DNA from: an uncultured Opitutales bacterium
GTDB taxonomy: Bacteria; Verrucomicrobiota; Verrucomicrobiia; Opitutales; Intestinicryptomonadaceae
NCBI GenBank assembly: GCA_900547395.1
Contig: URGP01000009.1
Span: forward strand, 1 to 64,000
DNA length: 64,000 nucleotides
Direction of reading: 5' to 3'
The position numbers and the translations under genes were made by a program. How positions within the stretch are numbered: position 1 is the stretch's first letter; each line of letters opens with the position of its first letter. The notes beneath the pieces are model-generated. The model was not told the origin of the DNA, searched no databases, and was given only the letters and a program-made list of their open reading frames with translations. Below are positions 25,947-35,041 of the stretch, piece by piece.

Positions 25947-27077
25947 TCAGACCTTTTCAAAATAAGTGTCGGGATTTTCCGGATTGAAAGGCTCGTTCGC
26001 CCACATGAGCGTTACCAATTCGGAAGTTCCGATATTTTCAATATTATGCGTATAGCCCGGCGGAATATCCACAACTTCAAGGGTTTCTCCGCTTACAAAA
26101 TATTCTATAACCCTATCCGTACCAATTTTTCTGAACCTAATTGCAGCCTTGCCACTCACAACCAAAAACTTTTCATTTTTTGAATTGTGCCAGTGGTTGC
26201 CCTTTACAATGCCCGGCTTTGCGATATTCACGGAAGTTTGCCCCCTGTCTGAACTTCTCAAAAACTCGGTGAAAGACCCTCTGTTATCGACATTCATTTT
26301 AAGCGGATAAGAAAATCCGCCTTCGGGCAAATAGCTTAAATATGTGCTGTAAAGTTTTGACGAAAGCGAACCCGCAAGAACGCCGGGCGTTTCAAAATTT
26401 TCGCGGGAATTTTTGAAAGAATAAATGATGTCGACAATTTCGCCCAAAAGAGCCCTGTGCGTAACGGGCACCATGCAAAAGTTTTTTGCAATTTCAACTC
26501 CGTCTCCGCGGGTTTCCCCGCCTTTTAACGCGCGCAAAATCTCATCGCAAATGTCATCAATATAAACGACATGCATTTTTACGGAAGGATCATTTACTTT
26601 TATCGGCAGACCGTTTGCAATATTGTTGCAAAAAGTTGCAATGGCGGAATTATAGTTTGGTCTGCACCATTTCCCAAAAACATTAGGTAGGCGATAAACC
26701 AAAGCTTTCACGCCATTTCTTTCGGCATAGTCGAAAATATAGTCCTCAGCCGCTTTTTTGCTTCTTCCATAAGGATTGTCAAGGGCGGCCTGAATTGACG
26801 AAGTTATGAGAATGGGAGACTTGTTCTTCTCTCTTTCCAACATTTGCAAAAGCTCCGTCGTAAAGCCGAAATTCCCGTTCATAAATTCGCTATCGTCCTT
26901 GGGGCGATTTACGCCCGCAAAATGCAACACAAACCCGCAGTCTTTTACCGCATTTGAAAGAATTTCCTTGGGAGAGTCTATATCAAACTCCGTTATGTTT
27001 TCATAACCGGAATTTTTAAGGCGCAAAACCACATTGCGCCCGATAAAGCCTTTTGCGCCCGTAACTAAAATTTTCAT
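25947..27077 (-). CDS. fnlB: bifunctional UDP-sugar C4 reductase with cupin domain (FnlB/CapF type)
   Basis: Acts on the FnlA product: the C-terminal cupin epimerises at C3 and the N-terminal SDR domain reduces C4 with NADPH, giving UDP-L-PneNAc. The 376-residue protein has KILVTGAKGFIGRNV (2-16), a VLHFAGVNRPKD block, and the YGRSKKAAEDY catalytic motif near 120. The cupin metal site is in KGNHWHNSKNEKFLVVSG (about 290-307) and PPGYTHNIENIG. The cupin half closely follows the CapF pattern. ATG 27077 overlaps the fnlA stop (ATGA) and is chosen over an upstream frame extension to 27098. Confidence 0.95.
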   Translation of the reverse strand: MKILVTGAKGFIGRNVVLRLKNSGYENITEFDIDSPKEILSNAVKDCGFVLHFAGVNRPKDDSEFMNGNFGFTTELLQMLEREKNKSPILITSSIQAALDNPYGRSKKAAEDYIFDYAERNGVKALVYRLPNVFGKWCRPNYNSAIATFCNNIANGLPIKVNDPSVKMHVVYIDDICDEILRALKGGETRGDGVEIAKNFCMVPVTHRALLGEIVDIIYSFKNSRENFETPGVLAGSLSSKLYSTYLSYLPEGGFSYPLKMNVDNRGSFTEFLRSSDRGQTSVNIAKPGIVKGNHWHNSKNEKFLVVSGKAAIRFRKIGTDRVIEYFVSGETLEVVDIPPGYTHNIENIGTSELVTLMWANEPFNPENPDTYFEKV

Positions 27078-28105
27078 TTGCCGTTTAAACGCTTCCAAGA
27101 TTTCAATTCTTCCTGAATATAGGAAAGCTCCAAAAGCTTTTGCTTTACGCCTTCAACATCAAGCTGCAGCGTGTTGTCTGACGTATAGGCGTCGATGTCC
27201 AAAACTTTGTTGTCGCCCTCGGAAAAATATTTGTCGTAATTCAAAGATCGGACATCCGCAGGAACCCTGTAAAAGCCACCCATGTCTTCAGCCTTTATGA
27301 ATTCCTCTTTCGTAAGCAAAGTTTCGCTCATCTTTTCACCATGCCTTATGCCGATTACCTTGATTTCAGGCTTTACATCGAAAAGCTCGCAAACAGCCGA
27401 CGCCAAATCCGCTATGGTGCAAGCAGGCGCTTTCTGAACCATTATGTCTCCCGAATTGGCGTGTTCGAAGGCAAACTCGACAAGCTCGACAGCCTCTTCA
27501 AGACTCATTATATAGCGGGTCATAAGAGGATTTGTTATTGTTATGGGATTGCCCGACTTTATCTGGTCGATGAAAAGCGGAATTACAGAGCCTCTGGAGC
27601 ACATTACATTTCCGTAGCGGGTTCCGGAAATAATCGTTTTCGTTGTTGTTCGAGATTTTGCGATGAACACTTTTTCCATCATCGCCTTGGACATACCCAT
27701 TGCGTTTACGGGATACGCCGCCTTGTCGGTTGAAAGGCAAATTACTTTTTGGACGCCATTTTCAATTGCGGCGTCAAGCACGTTTTCAGTACCCATTACG
27801 TTTGTCTTGACAGCCTCCATCGGAAAAAATTCGCAGGATGGAACTTGTTTTAACGCGGCCGCCTGAAATACATAATCGACACCATACAGAGCATTTTTTA
27901 TACTCGAATAATCTCTGACATCGCCAATAAAAAACTTAATTTTGTCGGACTTGTAAAACTTTCGCATGTCATCCTGCTTTTTTTCATCGCGAGAAAATAT
28001 GCGTATTTCCGATATGTCAGAATTTAAAAATTTTTTCAAAACCGCATTGCCAAAAGAGCCTGTACCGCCCGTTATAAGCAAAATTTTGTCTTTAAAGATA
28101 CTCAT
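27074..28105 (-). CDS. fnlA: UDP-GlcNAc 4,6-dehydratase/5-epimerase (FnlA/CapE type)
   Basis: Converts UDP-GlcNAc to the 6-deoxy-L-arabino-4-ulose intermediate. The 343-residue SDR protein starts SIFKDKILLITGGTGSFGNAVL and contains FQAAALKQVPSCEFFPMEAV (near 80), the STDKAAYPVNAMG active-site region (SxnM/K variant of this extended SDR family, near 122), and SRGSVIPLF. ATG 28105 is preferred to a TTG at 28111. As the first of fnlABC it also supplies the substrate that DegT-type aminotransferases (PseC-like) can use, so the DegT gene upstream might draw on the same pool. Confidence 0.95.
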   Translation of the reverse strand: MSIFKDKILLITGGTGSFGNAVLKKFLNSDISEIRIFSRDEKKQDDMRKFYKSDKIKFFIGDVRDYSSIKNALYGVDYVFQAAALKQVPSCEFFPMEAVKTNVMGTENVLDAAIENGVQKVICLSTDKAAYPVNAMGMSKAMMEKVFIAKSRTTTKTIISGTRYGNVMCSRGSVIPLFIDQIKSGNPITITNPLMTRYIMSLEEAVELVEFAFEHANSGDIMVQKAPACTIADLASAVCELFDVKPEIKVIGIRHGEKMSETLLTKEEFIKAEDMGGFYRVPADVRSLNYDKYFSEGDNKVLDIDAYTSDNTLQLDVEGVKQKLLELSYIQEELKSWKRLNGK

Positions 28106-28150
28106 AGTCAATATTTATAAAGATATTTATGCTATCTTTAAACATTCAAG

Positions 28151-29413
28151 TCAAACATTAAAAGACGGGATTTTAACGGGCATCGAACCTTTGAAAACGC
28201 TCAAAACACTCAAATCCACAATCGCGGAAGACGACGCCAAATCGTAAACGCTAAAATCCAAGCTTTCCCCGCGCGACAAAGAGTAAACCAAGTGCCAATC
28301 CATAAGATAGTCCATATTAAAGAAAGCGTTATTTTTCATGGCATCCCCCATCGAAAGCCTTACAAAGTCGGGAGTGTATTTCTCGATTAGAGAAAGAGTT
28401 TCGCCATCAGAAAGAAAGTCGCAACCCTTTGCAATTTTACCGGGGAGAGGATATTTTTGAAAAAAGTAGTTTTCCGCGCTCAAAACAAATTTTCGATCGT
28501 AAGGGCGGGGGCTTGACACATCATGCTGAAGCACAATGGTTTTTGCCTTTTTAGTTTTTATGACGGATGTATTTATGTTTCCGCGAAAATCTCCCCCTTT
28601 TAATGCATAAAAACTATCAGAAAGCGAAAGTTTTTGAGCAGCATTCTTCATAGAAAAATCTCCGCTTGAAACGCTTACCAGAAAATCAAAAGAGTCTCCC
28701 CTGTTGATTTTTAATGGAATCATAAGAGGCACAATAGCGTGTTGCGGATACAAATTGCCGCTTCTGAAATTTTCAACCCATCGCCATTTTGCATTTTCCT
28801 TATTTAAAACATAGCTTAAAATTTCGTGGATATACGCACCCTCCACATGGAAAATCTCCCCCAATACTCCATTTTTTGCCATATTTGAAACCGCCAGCTC
28901 AAAAAAATCGTAAGCACAATTTGAAAGCTGAAAACAATGACGCTTTGTATGTTCGGCAATATTTGCTAATTCTACGCACTCCGCAATGGTAAACGCTGCG
29001 GGAATTTCCACCGCAGCATGTTTGCCGCACTGCATTGCGTAAGACGCCATTTTTGAGTGTTCCCGCCACGGAGTGGCAATGTAAACCAAATCAATGTCTT
29101 TGTCTTCGCATAATTTTCGCCAAGAATTCCCGCCTATGTATGTTTTGATATTCTTGTTGCACAGCGAAGAAAGATCTTCCAGGGATTTAAAAACTTTCCG
29201 CCCGTCCAAATCGCAAAGGGCGGCAATTCTCGCATTTGGGATTTTCCCCGCTCTCAAAACCGCTTTCGCTCCTCTAAACCCGACGCCTATAAATCCTATG
29301 CGAACTTCGTCCAAAGGCTTTGCCCTAAAATCGGTCATGTCAAAAGTCTGTTTTCTTTCAAAAGCAGACTTCAATTCGCATTCAATGCGTTCTATTTCTT
29401 TTTCGACAATCAT
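28151..29413 (-). CDS. Gfo/Idh/MocA oxidoreductase of the GH109 (alpha-N-acetylgalactosaminidase) type
   Basis: A 420-residue NAD-binding enzyme. The Rossmann domain starts VRIGFIGVGFRGAKAVLRA (about 37-55), followed by VYIATPWREHSKMASYAM and VEIPAAFTIAECVELA. The second domain shows the GH109 pattern: NCAYDFFELAVSNMAKNGVL (about 165-184), HVEGAYIHEI, NLYPQHAIVPLM and VLQHDVSSPRPYDRK. GH109 enzymes cleave alpha-GalNAc through NAD-dependent oxidation/elimination and are usually secreted or lysosomal-type; this one has no signal peptide. Its start overlaps the sugar-transferase stop (ATGA) and fnlA follows after 45 bp, so it belongs to the biosynthetic operon. An oxidoreductase or epimerase role is as likely as hydrolysis. 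Confidence 0.82.
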   Translation of the reverse strand: MIVEKEIERIECELKSAFERKQTFDMTDFRAKPLDEVRIGFIGVGFRGAKAVLRAGKIPNARIAALCDLDGRKVFKSLEDLSSLCNKNIKTYIGGNSWRKLCEDKDIDLVYIATPWREHSKMASYAMQCGKHAAVEIPAAFTIAECVELANIAEHTKRHCFQLSNCAYDFFELAVSNMAKNGVLGEIFHVEGAYIHEILSYVLNKENAKWRWVENFRSGNLYPQHAIVPLMIPLKINRGDSFDFLVSVSSGDFSMKNAAQKLSLSDSFYALKGGDFRGNINTSVIKTKKAKTIVLQHDVSSPRPYDRKFVLSAENYFFQKYPLPGKIAKGCDFLSDGETLSLIEKYTPDFVRLSMGDAMKNNAFFNMDYLMDWHLVYSLSRGESLDFSVYDLASSSAIVDLSVLSVFKGSMPVKIPSFNV

Positions 29414-30012
29414 TCGCGCTCCTTGTCGAGAGGTTTTTCATTGGGCACGCAGTTTACGCCTTCGCAGCGCAGGACTTTTTTTAGCGTTAAAACCGCGATT
29501 TTCAAATCCGACAAAAACGAAACGTTTTTCACATATTTTACGTCGAAAGCAAGTTTTTCGTCCCACGATATGCAGTTTCTGCCGCTCACCTGCGCAAGCC
29601 CGCTTATGCCGGGTCGCACGCTGTGGCGCAATTTTTCCTCTTTTGTATAATGCGGCAAATACTGCGGCAAAAGGGGTCTTGGGCCTATAAACGACATCTC
29701 GCCTTTAAAAACATTCAAAAGCTGCGGAATTTCGTCAAGGCTCGTCTTTCGCAGGAACTTTCCAAGCGGAGTCAGGCGGGCTTCGTCGGGCAGAAGGTTT
29801 CCGAAAGAATCTTTGGCGTTATCCATTGTGCGGAACTTCATTATGTAAAAAATCTTTTCGTCCCTGCCGGGACGCGCCTGTTTAAATATGGCGGGGCTTC
29901 CCATTTTCAGGCGGATTAAAAGCCAAACTGCAAAAAACACGGGCAAGAGCAAAACTATCAAAACCGCGCTGAAAACGAAGTCAAAAAATCTCTTAAAAAA
30001 GTTTTTATACAT
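29410..30012 (-). CDS. initiating phosphoglycosyl transferase (PglC/WcaJ-C type)
   Basis: Starts repeat-unit assembly by moving a sugar-1-phosphate from a UDP-sugar to undecaprenyl phosphate. The 200-residue monotopic enzyme has the N-terminal re-entrant helix KRFFDFVFSAVLIVLLLPVF and the catalytic core KMGSPAIFKQARPGRDEK followed by FYIMKFRTMDNAKD. It also has RKTSLDEIPQLLNVFKGEMS with the Asp-Glu dyad (near 92-93), FIGPRPLL, and RPGISGLAQVSGRN. This is the small PglC-like form without the extra N-terminal membrane domain of WcaJ. It follows the DegT gene by two bases and overlaps the GH109-like gene. Confidence 0.95.
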   Translation of the reverse strand: MYKNFFKRFFDFVFSAVLIVLLLPVFFAVWLLIRLKMGSPAIFKQARPGRDEKIFYIMKFRTMDNAKDSFGNLLPDEARLTPLGKFLRKTSLDEIPQLLNVFKGEMSFIGPRPLLPQYLPHYTKEEKLRHSVRPGISGLAQVSGRNCISWDEKLAFDVKYVKNVSFLSDLKIAVLTLKKVLRCEGVNCVPNEKPLDKERE

Positions 30013-30014
30013 TT

Positions 30015-31190
30015 TTATTTTTGGGCTTTTCCTAAAACATCTTCAATAATTTCGCAGGCTTTCTTCAAGTCGGCTTCGGAAATAGTCGGGTGCACAAGGA
30101 ACATCAATGACGAGTTTTTCAGCAAATATGCGTTTGGAAGCTCCTCTTTCGGCTTCGTCCATCCTCTGCCTTCAAAAGCCTTTTCGGCTGAAACATTCCA
30201 GCAAGTTCCCGAAAAGCAGGGAACGCCGCGGGACGATATTTCGGCAATAATTCTGTCTCTGTCCCATCCGTCTTTTAAGTTTTCGGGGCGAACAAACGAG
30301 TAATATTTGTAAAAAGAATGGCGGACATCTTTCGGAACTTCAACAAGTCTTATGCAGGAAAATTTTGCGAGGGTTTCCGAATACGCATTTGCATTGCGGT
30401 TTCTAAGCCCGACCCAGTTCGGCAGTTTTTTATACGCTTCAACGCCGAGAGCCGCCTGCATTTCAGTCATTCTAAAATTCGTGCCGAAACTTTCAACAAG
30501 CCATTTAAACCCCGCCGATTTCGATTGGTCTGACACTGCGGAAAAACTCTTGCCGTGGTCTTTATACTCCCACATTTTGCGCCAAAGAGTTTCGCTGTTT
30601 GTAGTTACCGCACCGCCTTCGCCGCCTGTCGTTATTATTTTATCCTGGCAAAAGCTCCAAGCGGCAACATCCCCTATCGAGCCGACGGGCTTTCCCTTGT
30701 AAACTGCTCCGTGAGCCTGTGCGCAGTCTTCAATCAAAAACAAATTGTACTTTTTTGCAAGAGCCGAAAGAGAGTCCATGCCGCACGGGAACCCCGCATG
30801 GTGCACCGCGATTATGGCTTTTGTCTTTGAAGTTATACACTTTTCAACAGTTTCCGAAGTTATGTTTTGGCTGTTTAAATCGACGTCCGCCACCACAGGC
30901 GTTGCGCCCCTCATGACCGCGCAGCTTGCGCTTGCCACAAAAGTTCTGCAACTTGTTATTACTTCGTCGCCCTCGCCCACTCCGCACGCAAACAAGGCAA
31001 GCTCCAGCGCAACAGAGCCGTTTGCGAGTGCTATTGCGTATTTTGCGTTGGTCGCGGCCGAAAGGCTTTCCTCAAATTCGGAATTTTTTGCGCCCGTCCA
31101 GCGGTTGACCCTGCCGGAGCGCAACACTTCGCCTACGACTTTGATGTCGCCGCCGTCAAAAAACGGCCAATTCGCAAAACTTTCCAACAT
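30015..31190 (-). CDS. DegT/DnrJ/EryC1-type sugar aminotransferase, first gene of the operon
   Basis: A 391-residue PLP enzyme for 4- or 3-keto nucleotide sugars. Visible are NRWTGAKNSEFEESLS near the start, ALANGSVALELAL (about 54-66), LIEDCAQAHGA (about 152-162) and the Schiff-base lysine in SFCQDKIITTGGEGG (Lys184). The QDK...GGEGG form is common in PglE-like and related enzymes coupled to PglC-type transferases, as here. ATG 31190 gives a normal N-terminus; the longer frame to 31244 adds 18 hydrophobic residues that do not fit. The substrate may be the FnlA 4-keto product or another UDP-keto sugar; no PglF-type dehydratase is in the window. Confidence 0.9.
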   Translation of the reverse strand: MLESFANWPFFDGGDIKVVGEVLRSGRVNRWTGAKNSEFEESLSAATNAKYAIALANGSVALELALFACGVGEGDEVITSCRTFVASASCAVMRGATPVVADVDLNSQNITSETVEKCITSKTKAIIAVHHAGFPCGMDSLSALAKKYNLFLIEDCAQAHGAVYKGKPVGSIGDVAAWSFCQDKIITTGGEGGAVTTNSETLWRKMWEYKDHGKSFSAVSDQSKSAGFKWLVESFGTNFRMTEMQAALGVEAYKKLPNWVGLRNRNANAYSETLAKFSCIRLVEVPKDVRHSFYKYYSFVRPENLKDGWDRDRIIAEISSRGVPCFSGTCWNVSAEKAFEGRGWTKPKEELPNAYLLKNSSLMFLVHPTISEADLKKACEIIEDVLGKAQK

Positions 31191-31225
31191 ACCAAAAACT
31201 AAAAAGACATATTGCAAAAAACACA

Positions 31226-31261
31226 ACAAAAAAGAGGCGCGCAAGTTTTTGCAAGCCCCTC
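31226..31261 (-). terminator. probable terminator of the TerC/DUF475 gene
   Basis: Read on the - strand, an imperfect stem (GAGG...CCTC, 31258-31261 with 31234-31237, plus an inner TTGC/GCAA) is followed by TTTTTT. It lies 22-60 bp past the stop of the DUF475 gene, before the DegT gene. The stem has an internal loop, so strength is uncertain. Confidence 0.5.
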
Positions 31262-31283
31262 CATCTAAAAGCTATCCCAACCG

Positions 31284-32312
31284 CTATTTTAACGCTTTTT
31301 TGTTAAGAATTACGGAATGGACTACAGAAACCACAATTATGCCGATGCTAAGCGTCGCCGCCACCGCCTCAGGGACTTCCTCGACCGCAGAGCGCATCAT
31401 TACAAGAGCCAGCGCGCCGATTGCCCAATATGCGCCGTTTGTGATGTAGCGCATTTTTGAAAGGGTTTGCTTATCGACAAGAACAAGCGTAAGCGAGCGA
31501 ACAAACATCGCCCCGACGCCAAGCCCGACTATAATAACCACAATATCCTTCGTAAAGGCAAACGCGCCAAGAACACCGTCAAGCGAGAAAGACGCGTCTA
31601 TAAGCTCCAAATACATAAACATCGCAAAACCCGCAGTGCCCGTGAGCTGAACCGCGCCTTCTCCGACATGCTTCGATTCCAAGTAATGCGAAAGCGAATC
31701 TATCGCCAAAAACAGCACTATTCCCACAAAGCCCGACAATGCGCAAACTTTGCGCTCGTGTTCGGGCAGAAAATAAATCAAAACACCCAAAACAACAAGC
31801 GCGATAACCTCATTTACAAACTTCACTCTGGCAAGACGCACCAAAGACTTTTCAATGGGAGAAATCCAATGGTCCTTTTTGTTTTTGTCGATAAAGAACT
31901 TTAAAAACAGCATAAGCAAAAACATTCCGCCGAAAGTTACGATTGCGGCGTGCGTCTCGTGCAAATGCCTTACATACTCGTCAGGGTTTGCAAATGCAAT
32001 TTTTATTACTTCAACAAGCGAAATATGCGCAAATATCGCGACTATCAAAACAGGGAACAAAAATCTCATTCCGAAAACCGCGATGAATATGCCCCACGTC
32101 AAAAACCGCCTGCGCCAAACCTTGCTCATCTTTTCGAGCTTGTGCGCATTCACCACTGCGTTGTCAAACGAGATTGCGACTTCCAAAAGGGAAATCGCAA
32201 ATGTCGTAAGCATAAAGGCAACGCCCGACGCCCCCACGGATTCGCCCCTCCAAAATGCAAGGCAAAGCCCGATTATCACGCAAAAAATAGAACCTCTGAA
32301 ATTTTTTAGCAT
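31284..32312 (-). CDS. TerC/DUF475 family integral membrane protein
   Basis: A 342-residue protein with about nine hydrophobic helices and the TerC/DUF475 signature acidic residues in membrane segments: LEVAISFDNAVVNAHKLEK (about 42-60) and ELIDASFSLDGVLGAFA (about 236-252). The family includes tellurite-resistance TerC and manganese exporters of the Alx/TerC group, so metal-ion transport is likely; specificity is not visible. It stands alone between the polysaccharide operon and the divergent esterase gene. Confidence 0.9.
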   Translation of the reverse strand: MLKNFRGSIFCVIIGLCLAFWRGESVGASGVAFMLTTFAISLLEVAISFDNAVVNAHKLEKMSKVWRRRFLTWGIFIAVFGMRFLFPVLIVAIFAHISLVEVIKIAFANPDEYVRHLHETHAAIVTFGGMFLLMLFLKFFIDKNKKDHWISPIEKSLVRLARVKFVNEVIALVVLGVLIYFLPEHERKVCALSGFVGIVLFLAIDSLSHYLESKHVGEGAVQLTGTAGFAMFMYLELIDASFSLDGVLGAFAFTKDIVVIIVGLGVGAMFVRSLTLVLVDKQTLSKMRYITNGAYWAIGALALVMMRSAVEEVPEAVAATLSIGIIVVSVVHSVILNKKALK

Positions 32313-32442
32313 TTTTATTTACGTTTTGATTTTAAAATAAAAAAGGAAAATTCATTTTGCGCTTTTTGCAAACAGTAAATTAAATTTTTGAAAACCAGAG
32401 AATTTTCTTTACGGCGGCGCAATAATAATTAAATTTCAATCC

Positions 32443-35025
32443 ATGAAAAAAATTTTCAAACACTGTTTTATATTTTTAACAATATTTATTGCAATTCTCT
32501 CGGCAGGCGCGGCTGAAAAAATAAGGGTCGCCTGCATAGGCGACAGCATTACCGCGGGGGCGTGCGTGAATGGACACGAAAATTTCTATCCGTCAAAACT
32601 CCAACAAAAGCTTGGAGACGGCTATGAAGTCCGCAATTTCGGAGTAAGCGGAAGAACAATGCTAAGCAAGGGCGACAATCCCTACATAAAAGAAAGGGCA
32701 TGGACAGAAGCCCAAAAATTCAACCCGAACATTGTGATAATAAAGCTCGGGACAAACGACACAAAACCGCAGAACATGCGCCACTTTGCAGAATTTGAAA
32801 GCGACATGAAAAGCATGGTTGAAACCTTGCAGTCGCTGCCATCAAAGCCTGAAATCTATCTATCCTATCCCGTGTGCGTTACGAGAATGTGCTGGGGGAT
32901 AAACGATCCGTCGCTATTTTTAAAGGTAATTCCCGCCATCGACAAAATCGCGAAAGAAAAAAACTTGGAAATTATAGATTTCTACAATCCGACTTTCGCG
33001 CGTTTTGAAATTTACGCGGAAGGCGTGCACCCCAACAACTTCGGGGCGGATTTGCTTGCCGAAATCGCCGCGAGAAAAATCTTGAAAAATACTCCGCTTA
33101 CTCCCGCAAAACGCGCATTTATGGGGCAGGCGGAGCTATGGAACGGCTTTTTGCTCCATAACGGAATATTCTCAGACGGTGTAATTTCAAAAAACATGAT
33201 TATAGTAGAGCCGAAACTCGCGGCTCCGTCAAAACCTTGGATTTTGCGCCCCGCATTCTTCGGGCATGAGCCGCAGGCGGACTTGGCTTTGCTAAAATCA
33301 GGCTACCATGTAGCATATCTCGATGTCACAAACGAGTGGGGAACTCCCGAATTTGTGGAATTTGGCAAAACATTTTTCGACTACATGACGCAAGTTTACG
33401 GACTTTCCAAAAAAGTAAACCTCGAAGGTTTGAGCAGGGGCGGTTTTTACTCCCTCAGGTTTGCCCAAACCTATCCCGAATGCGTCGCCTCCATCTATTT
33501 GGACGCCCCGCTTTGCAATCCGCTATCGCTTGCAAAATCATCAGACGCAAATTTGACAAAGGATGTTTTAAAGAAATGGAACGCCACGGAAGAAAACTTT
33601 GAGAAAATAATCACCCCCTTCCTCCCGTCCAAAAATCTCGCGGGGCTTGCAAAGAACAAAGTCTCGATTTTAAGCGTTTGCGGAGACGCCGACACCGTTG
33701 TGCCTCTCGAAGAAAATTCGGCGGAAATTGAAAGGGAATACAAAAAACTCGGCGGAAACTTCAAATCCATCATAAAAAAAGGCGTAAACCACCATCCGCA
33801 CTCATTGAAAGACCCAACGCCCATTGTGGACTTCATAACCCAAAACGAACCGAACTACGACAAGGAAAAATATTTGCAAAGCCTGTCGAACTTCAAAGAA
33901 AAACCGTTAGTAAGCTTCGACTTTTCAAAGTATTTGAATTTGCGCGGAACGCTCGACAATTCAAGGCTGAAATTTGAAAGCGGCAACGCCACTGTCGCAT
34001 TTTTGGGAGGCTCGATAACAGAAATGAACGGCTGGCGCAACTTCGTGCAGGAAGAACTTAAAAGACGCTACCCCGCAACAAAATTCACATTTATCGACGC
34101 AGGCATTGCCTCAACAGGCTCGACGCCCCACGCTTTCCGCCTTGAAAACGATGTTTTAAAAATCGCAAAGCCCGACCTGCTCTTCTTTGAAGCCTCGGTA
34201 AACGACCACACAAACGGCTTTTCAAAAGACGAACAAATAAAGGGCGTTGAAGGGGTAATTGCGCACGCGCTTAAAGCAAACCCAAATATGGACATAGTGT
34301 ATCTCCACTTCATCTATGAACCCACGCGCGACGAGGCAATGCTTGGCATTGAGCCGGAAGTTTACAAAAATCAGGAAGAAGTCTGCAAACGCTACAACAT
34401 TCCGTCCATCAACTTAATAGGCGCAATTTGCGACGCCATGAAGCAAAATCTCTTAAATTGGCATGAATTCGGAGGAACGCACCCCGCTCAATTAGGGCAT
34501 AAATACTACGAAAAAGCAATTTTCCAGCTTTTCGACAAGCTTCAAAGCCGCTCAAAAAACATAAAGCCACACAAAATGCCAAAGTCAAAAATCGACAAAT
34601 TCTCATACACAAAAGGCAGATTTATCGACATTAAAAACGCAAAAATCAAAAGCGGCTTTGAATTTTCAGAAAACTGGCAGCCGACAATGAAATCGGGAAC
34701 GCGCAAGGGATTTGTAAACGTGCCGATGCTTTCAGCAAGCCAACCAAATGCGGAGCTTGAACTAAAATTCAAAGGGACTGCAATAGGCATATTCTGCGCG
34801 ACAGGTCCCGATGCGGGCGTAATCGAATACTCGATAGACGGCGGCAAGTTTAAAAAGCTCGATACCTGCACAAATTGGAGCCCGCACCTCTATATTCCGT
34901 GGGTGTTTATGCTTGAAAAGGAATTGCCCGACAAAAACCACACGCTCGTTTTGAAAATTTCGGAAGACAAAAACCAAAGGAGCAAGGGCAACGCCGTGCA
35001 CATCAGAAATTTCGTGGCAAATTAA
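32443..35025 (+). CDS. secreted protein with three esterase domains (SGNH, alpha/beta-hydrolase, SGNH)
   Basis: An 860-residue protein with a cleavable signal peptide (about 1-24). Domain 1 (about 26-215) is SGNH/GDSL: GDSIT with Ser35, LGTNDTKP, and EGVHPNNFG carrying the Asp/His pair. Domain 2 (about 235-470) is an alpha/beta-hydrolase: GLSRGGFYS with Ser331, the acid in VCGDADTVVP, and His in GVNHHPHSL. Domain 3 (about 500-705) is a second SGNH: FLGGSITEMNGW with Ser524, ASVNDHTNG and GGTHPAQLG. Residues 720-860 look like an all-beta binding domain. Each domain keeps a full catalytic set. The likely role is removal of acetyl or feruloyl groups from plant or host polysaccharides outside the cytoplasm; substrates are inferred from family only. 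Confidence 0.9.
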   Translation: MKKIFKHCFIFLTIFIAILSAGAAEKIRVACIGDSITAGACVNGHENFYPSKLQQKLGDGYEVRNFGVSGRTMLSKGDNPYIKERAWTEAQKFNPNIVIIKLGTNDTKPQNMRHFAEFESDMKSMVETLQSLPSKPEIYLSYPVCVTRMCWGINDPSLFLKVIPAIDKIAKEKNLEIIDFYNPTFARFEIYAEGVHPNNFGADLLAEIAARKILKNTPLTPAKRAFMGQAELWNGFLLHNGIFSDGVISKNMIIVEPKLAAPSKPWILRPAFFGHEPQADLALLKSGYHVAYLDVTNEWGTPEFVEFGKTFFDYMTQVYGLSKKVNLEGLSRGGFYSLRFAQTYPECVASIYLDAPLCNPLSLAKSSDANLTKDVLKKWNATEENFEKIITPFLPSKNLAGLAKNKVSILSVCGDADTVVPLEENSAEIEREYKKLGGNFKSIIKKGVNHHPHSLKDPTPIVDFITQNEPNYDKEKYLQSLSNFKEKPLVSFDFSKYLNLRGTLDNSRLKFESGNATVAFLGGSITEMNGWRNFVQEELKRRYPATKFTFIDAGIASTGSTPHAFRLENDVLKIAKPDLLFFEASVNDHTNGFSKDEQIKGVEGVIAHALKANPNMDIVYLHFIYEPTRDEAMLGIEPEVYKNQEEVCKRYNIPSINLIGAICDAMKQNLLNWHEFGGTHPAQLGHKYYEKAIFQLFDKLQSRSKNIKPHKMPKSKIDKFSYTKGRFIDIKNAKIKSGFEFSENWQPTMKSGTRKGFVNVPMLSASQPNAELELKFKGTAIGIFCATGPDAGVIEYSIDGGKFKKLDTCTNWSPHLYIPWVFMLEKELPDKNHTLVLKISEDKNQRSKGNAVHIRNFVAN

Positions 35026-35041
35026 AAATTGCCGCAAACAA

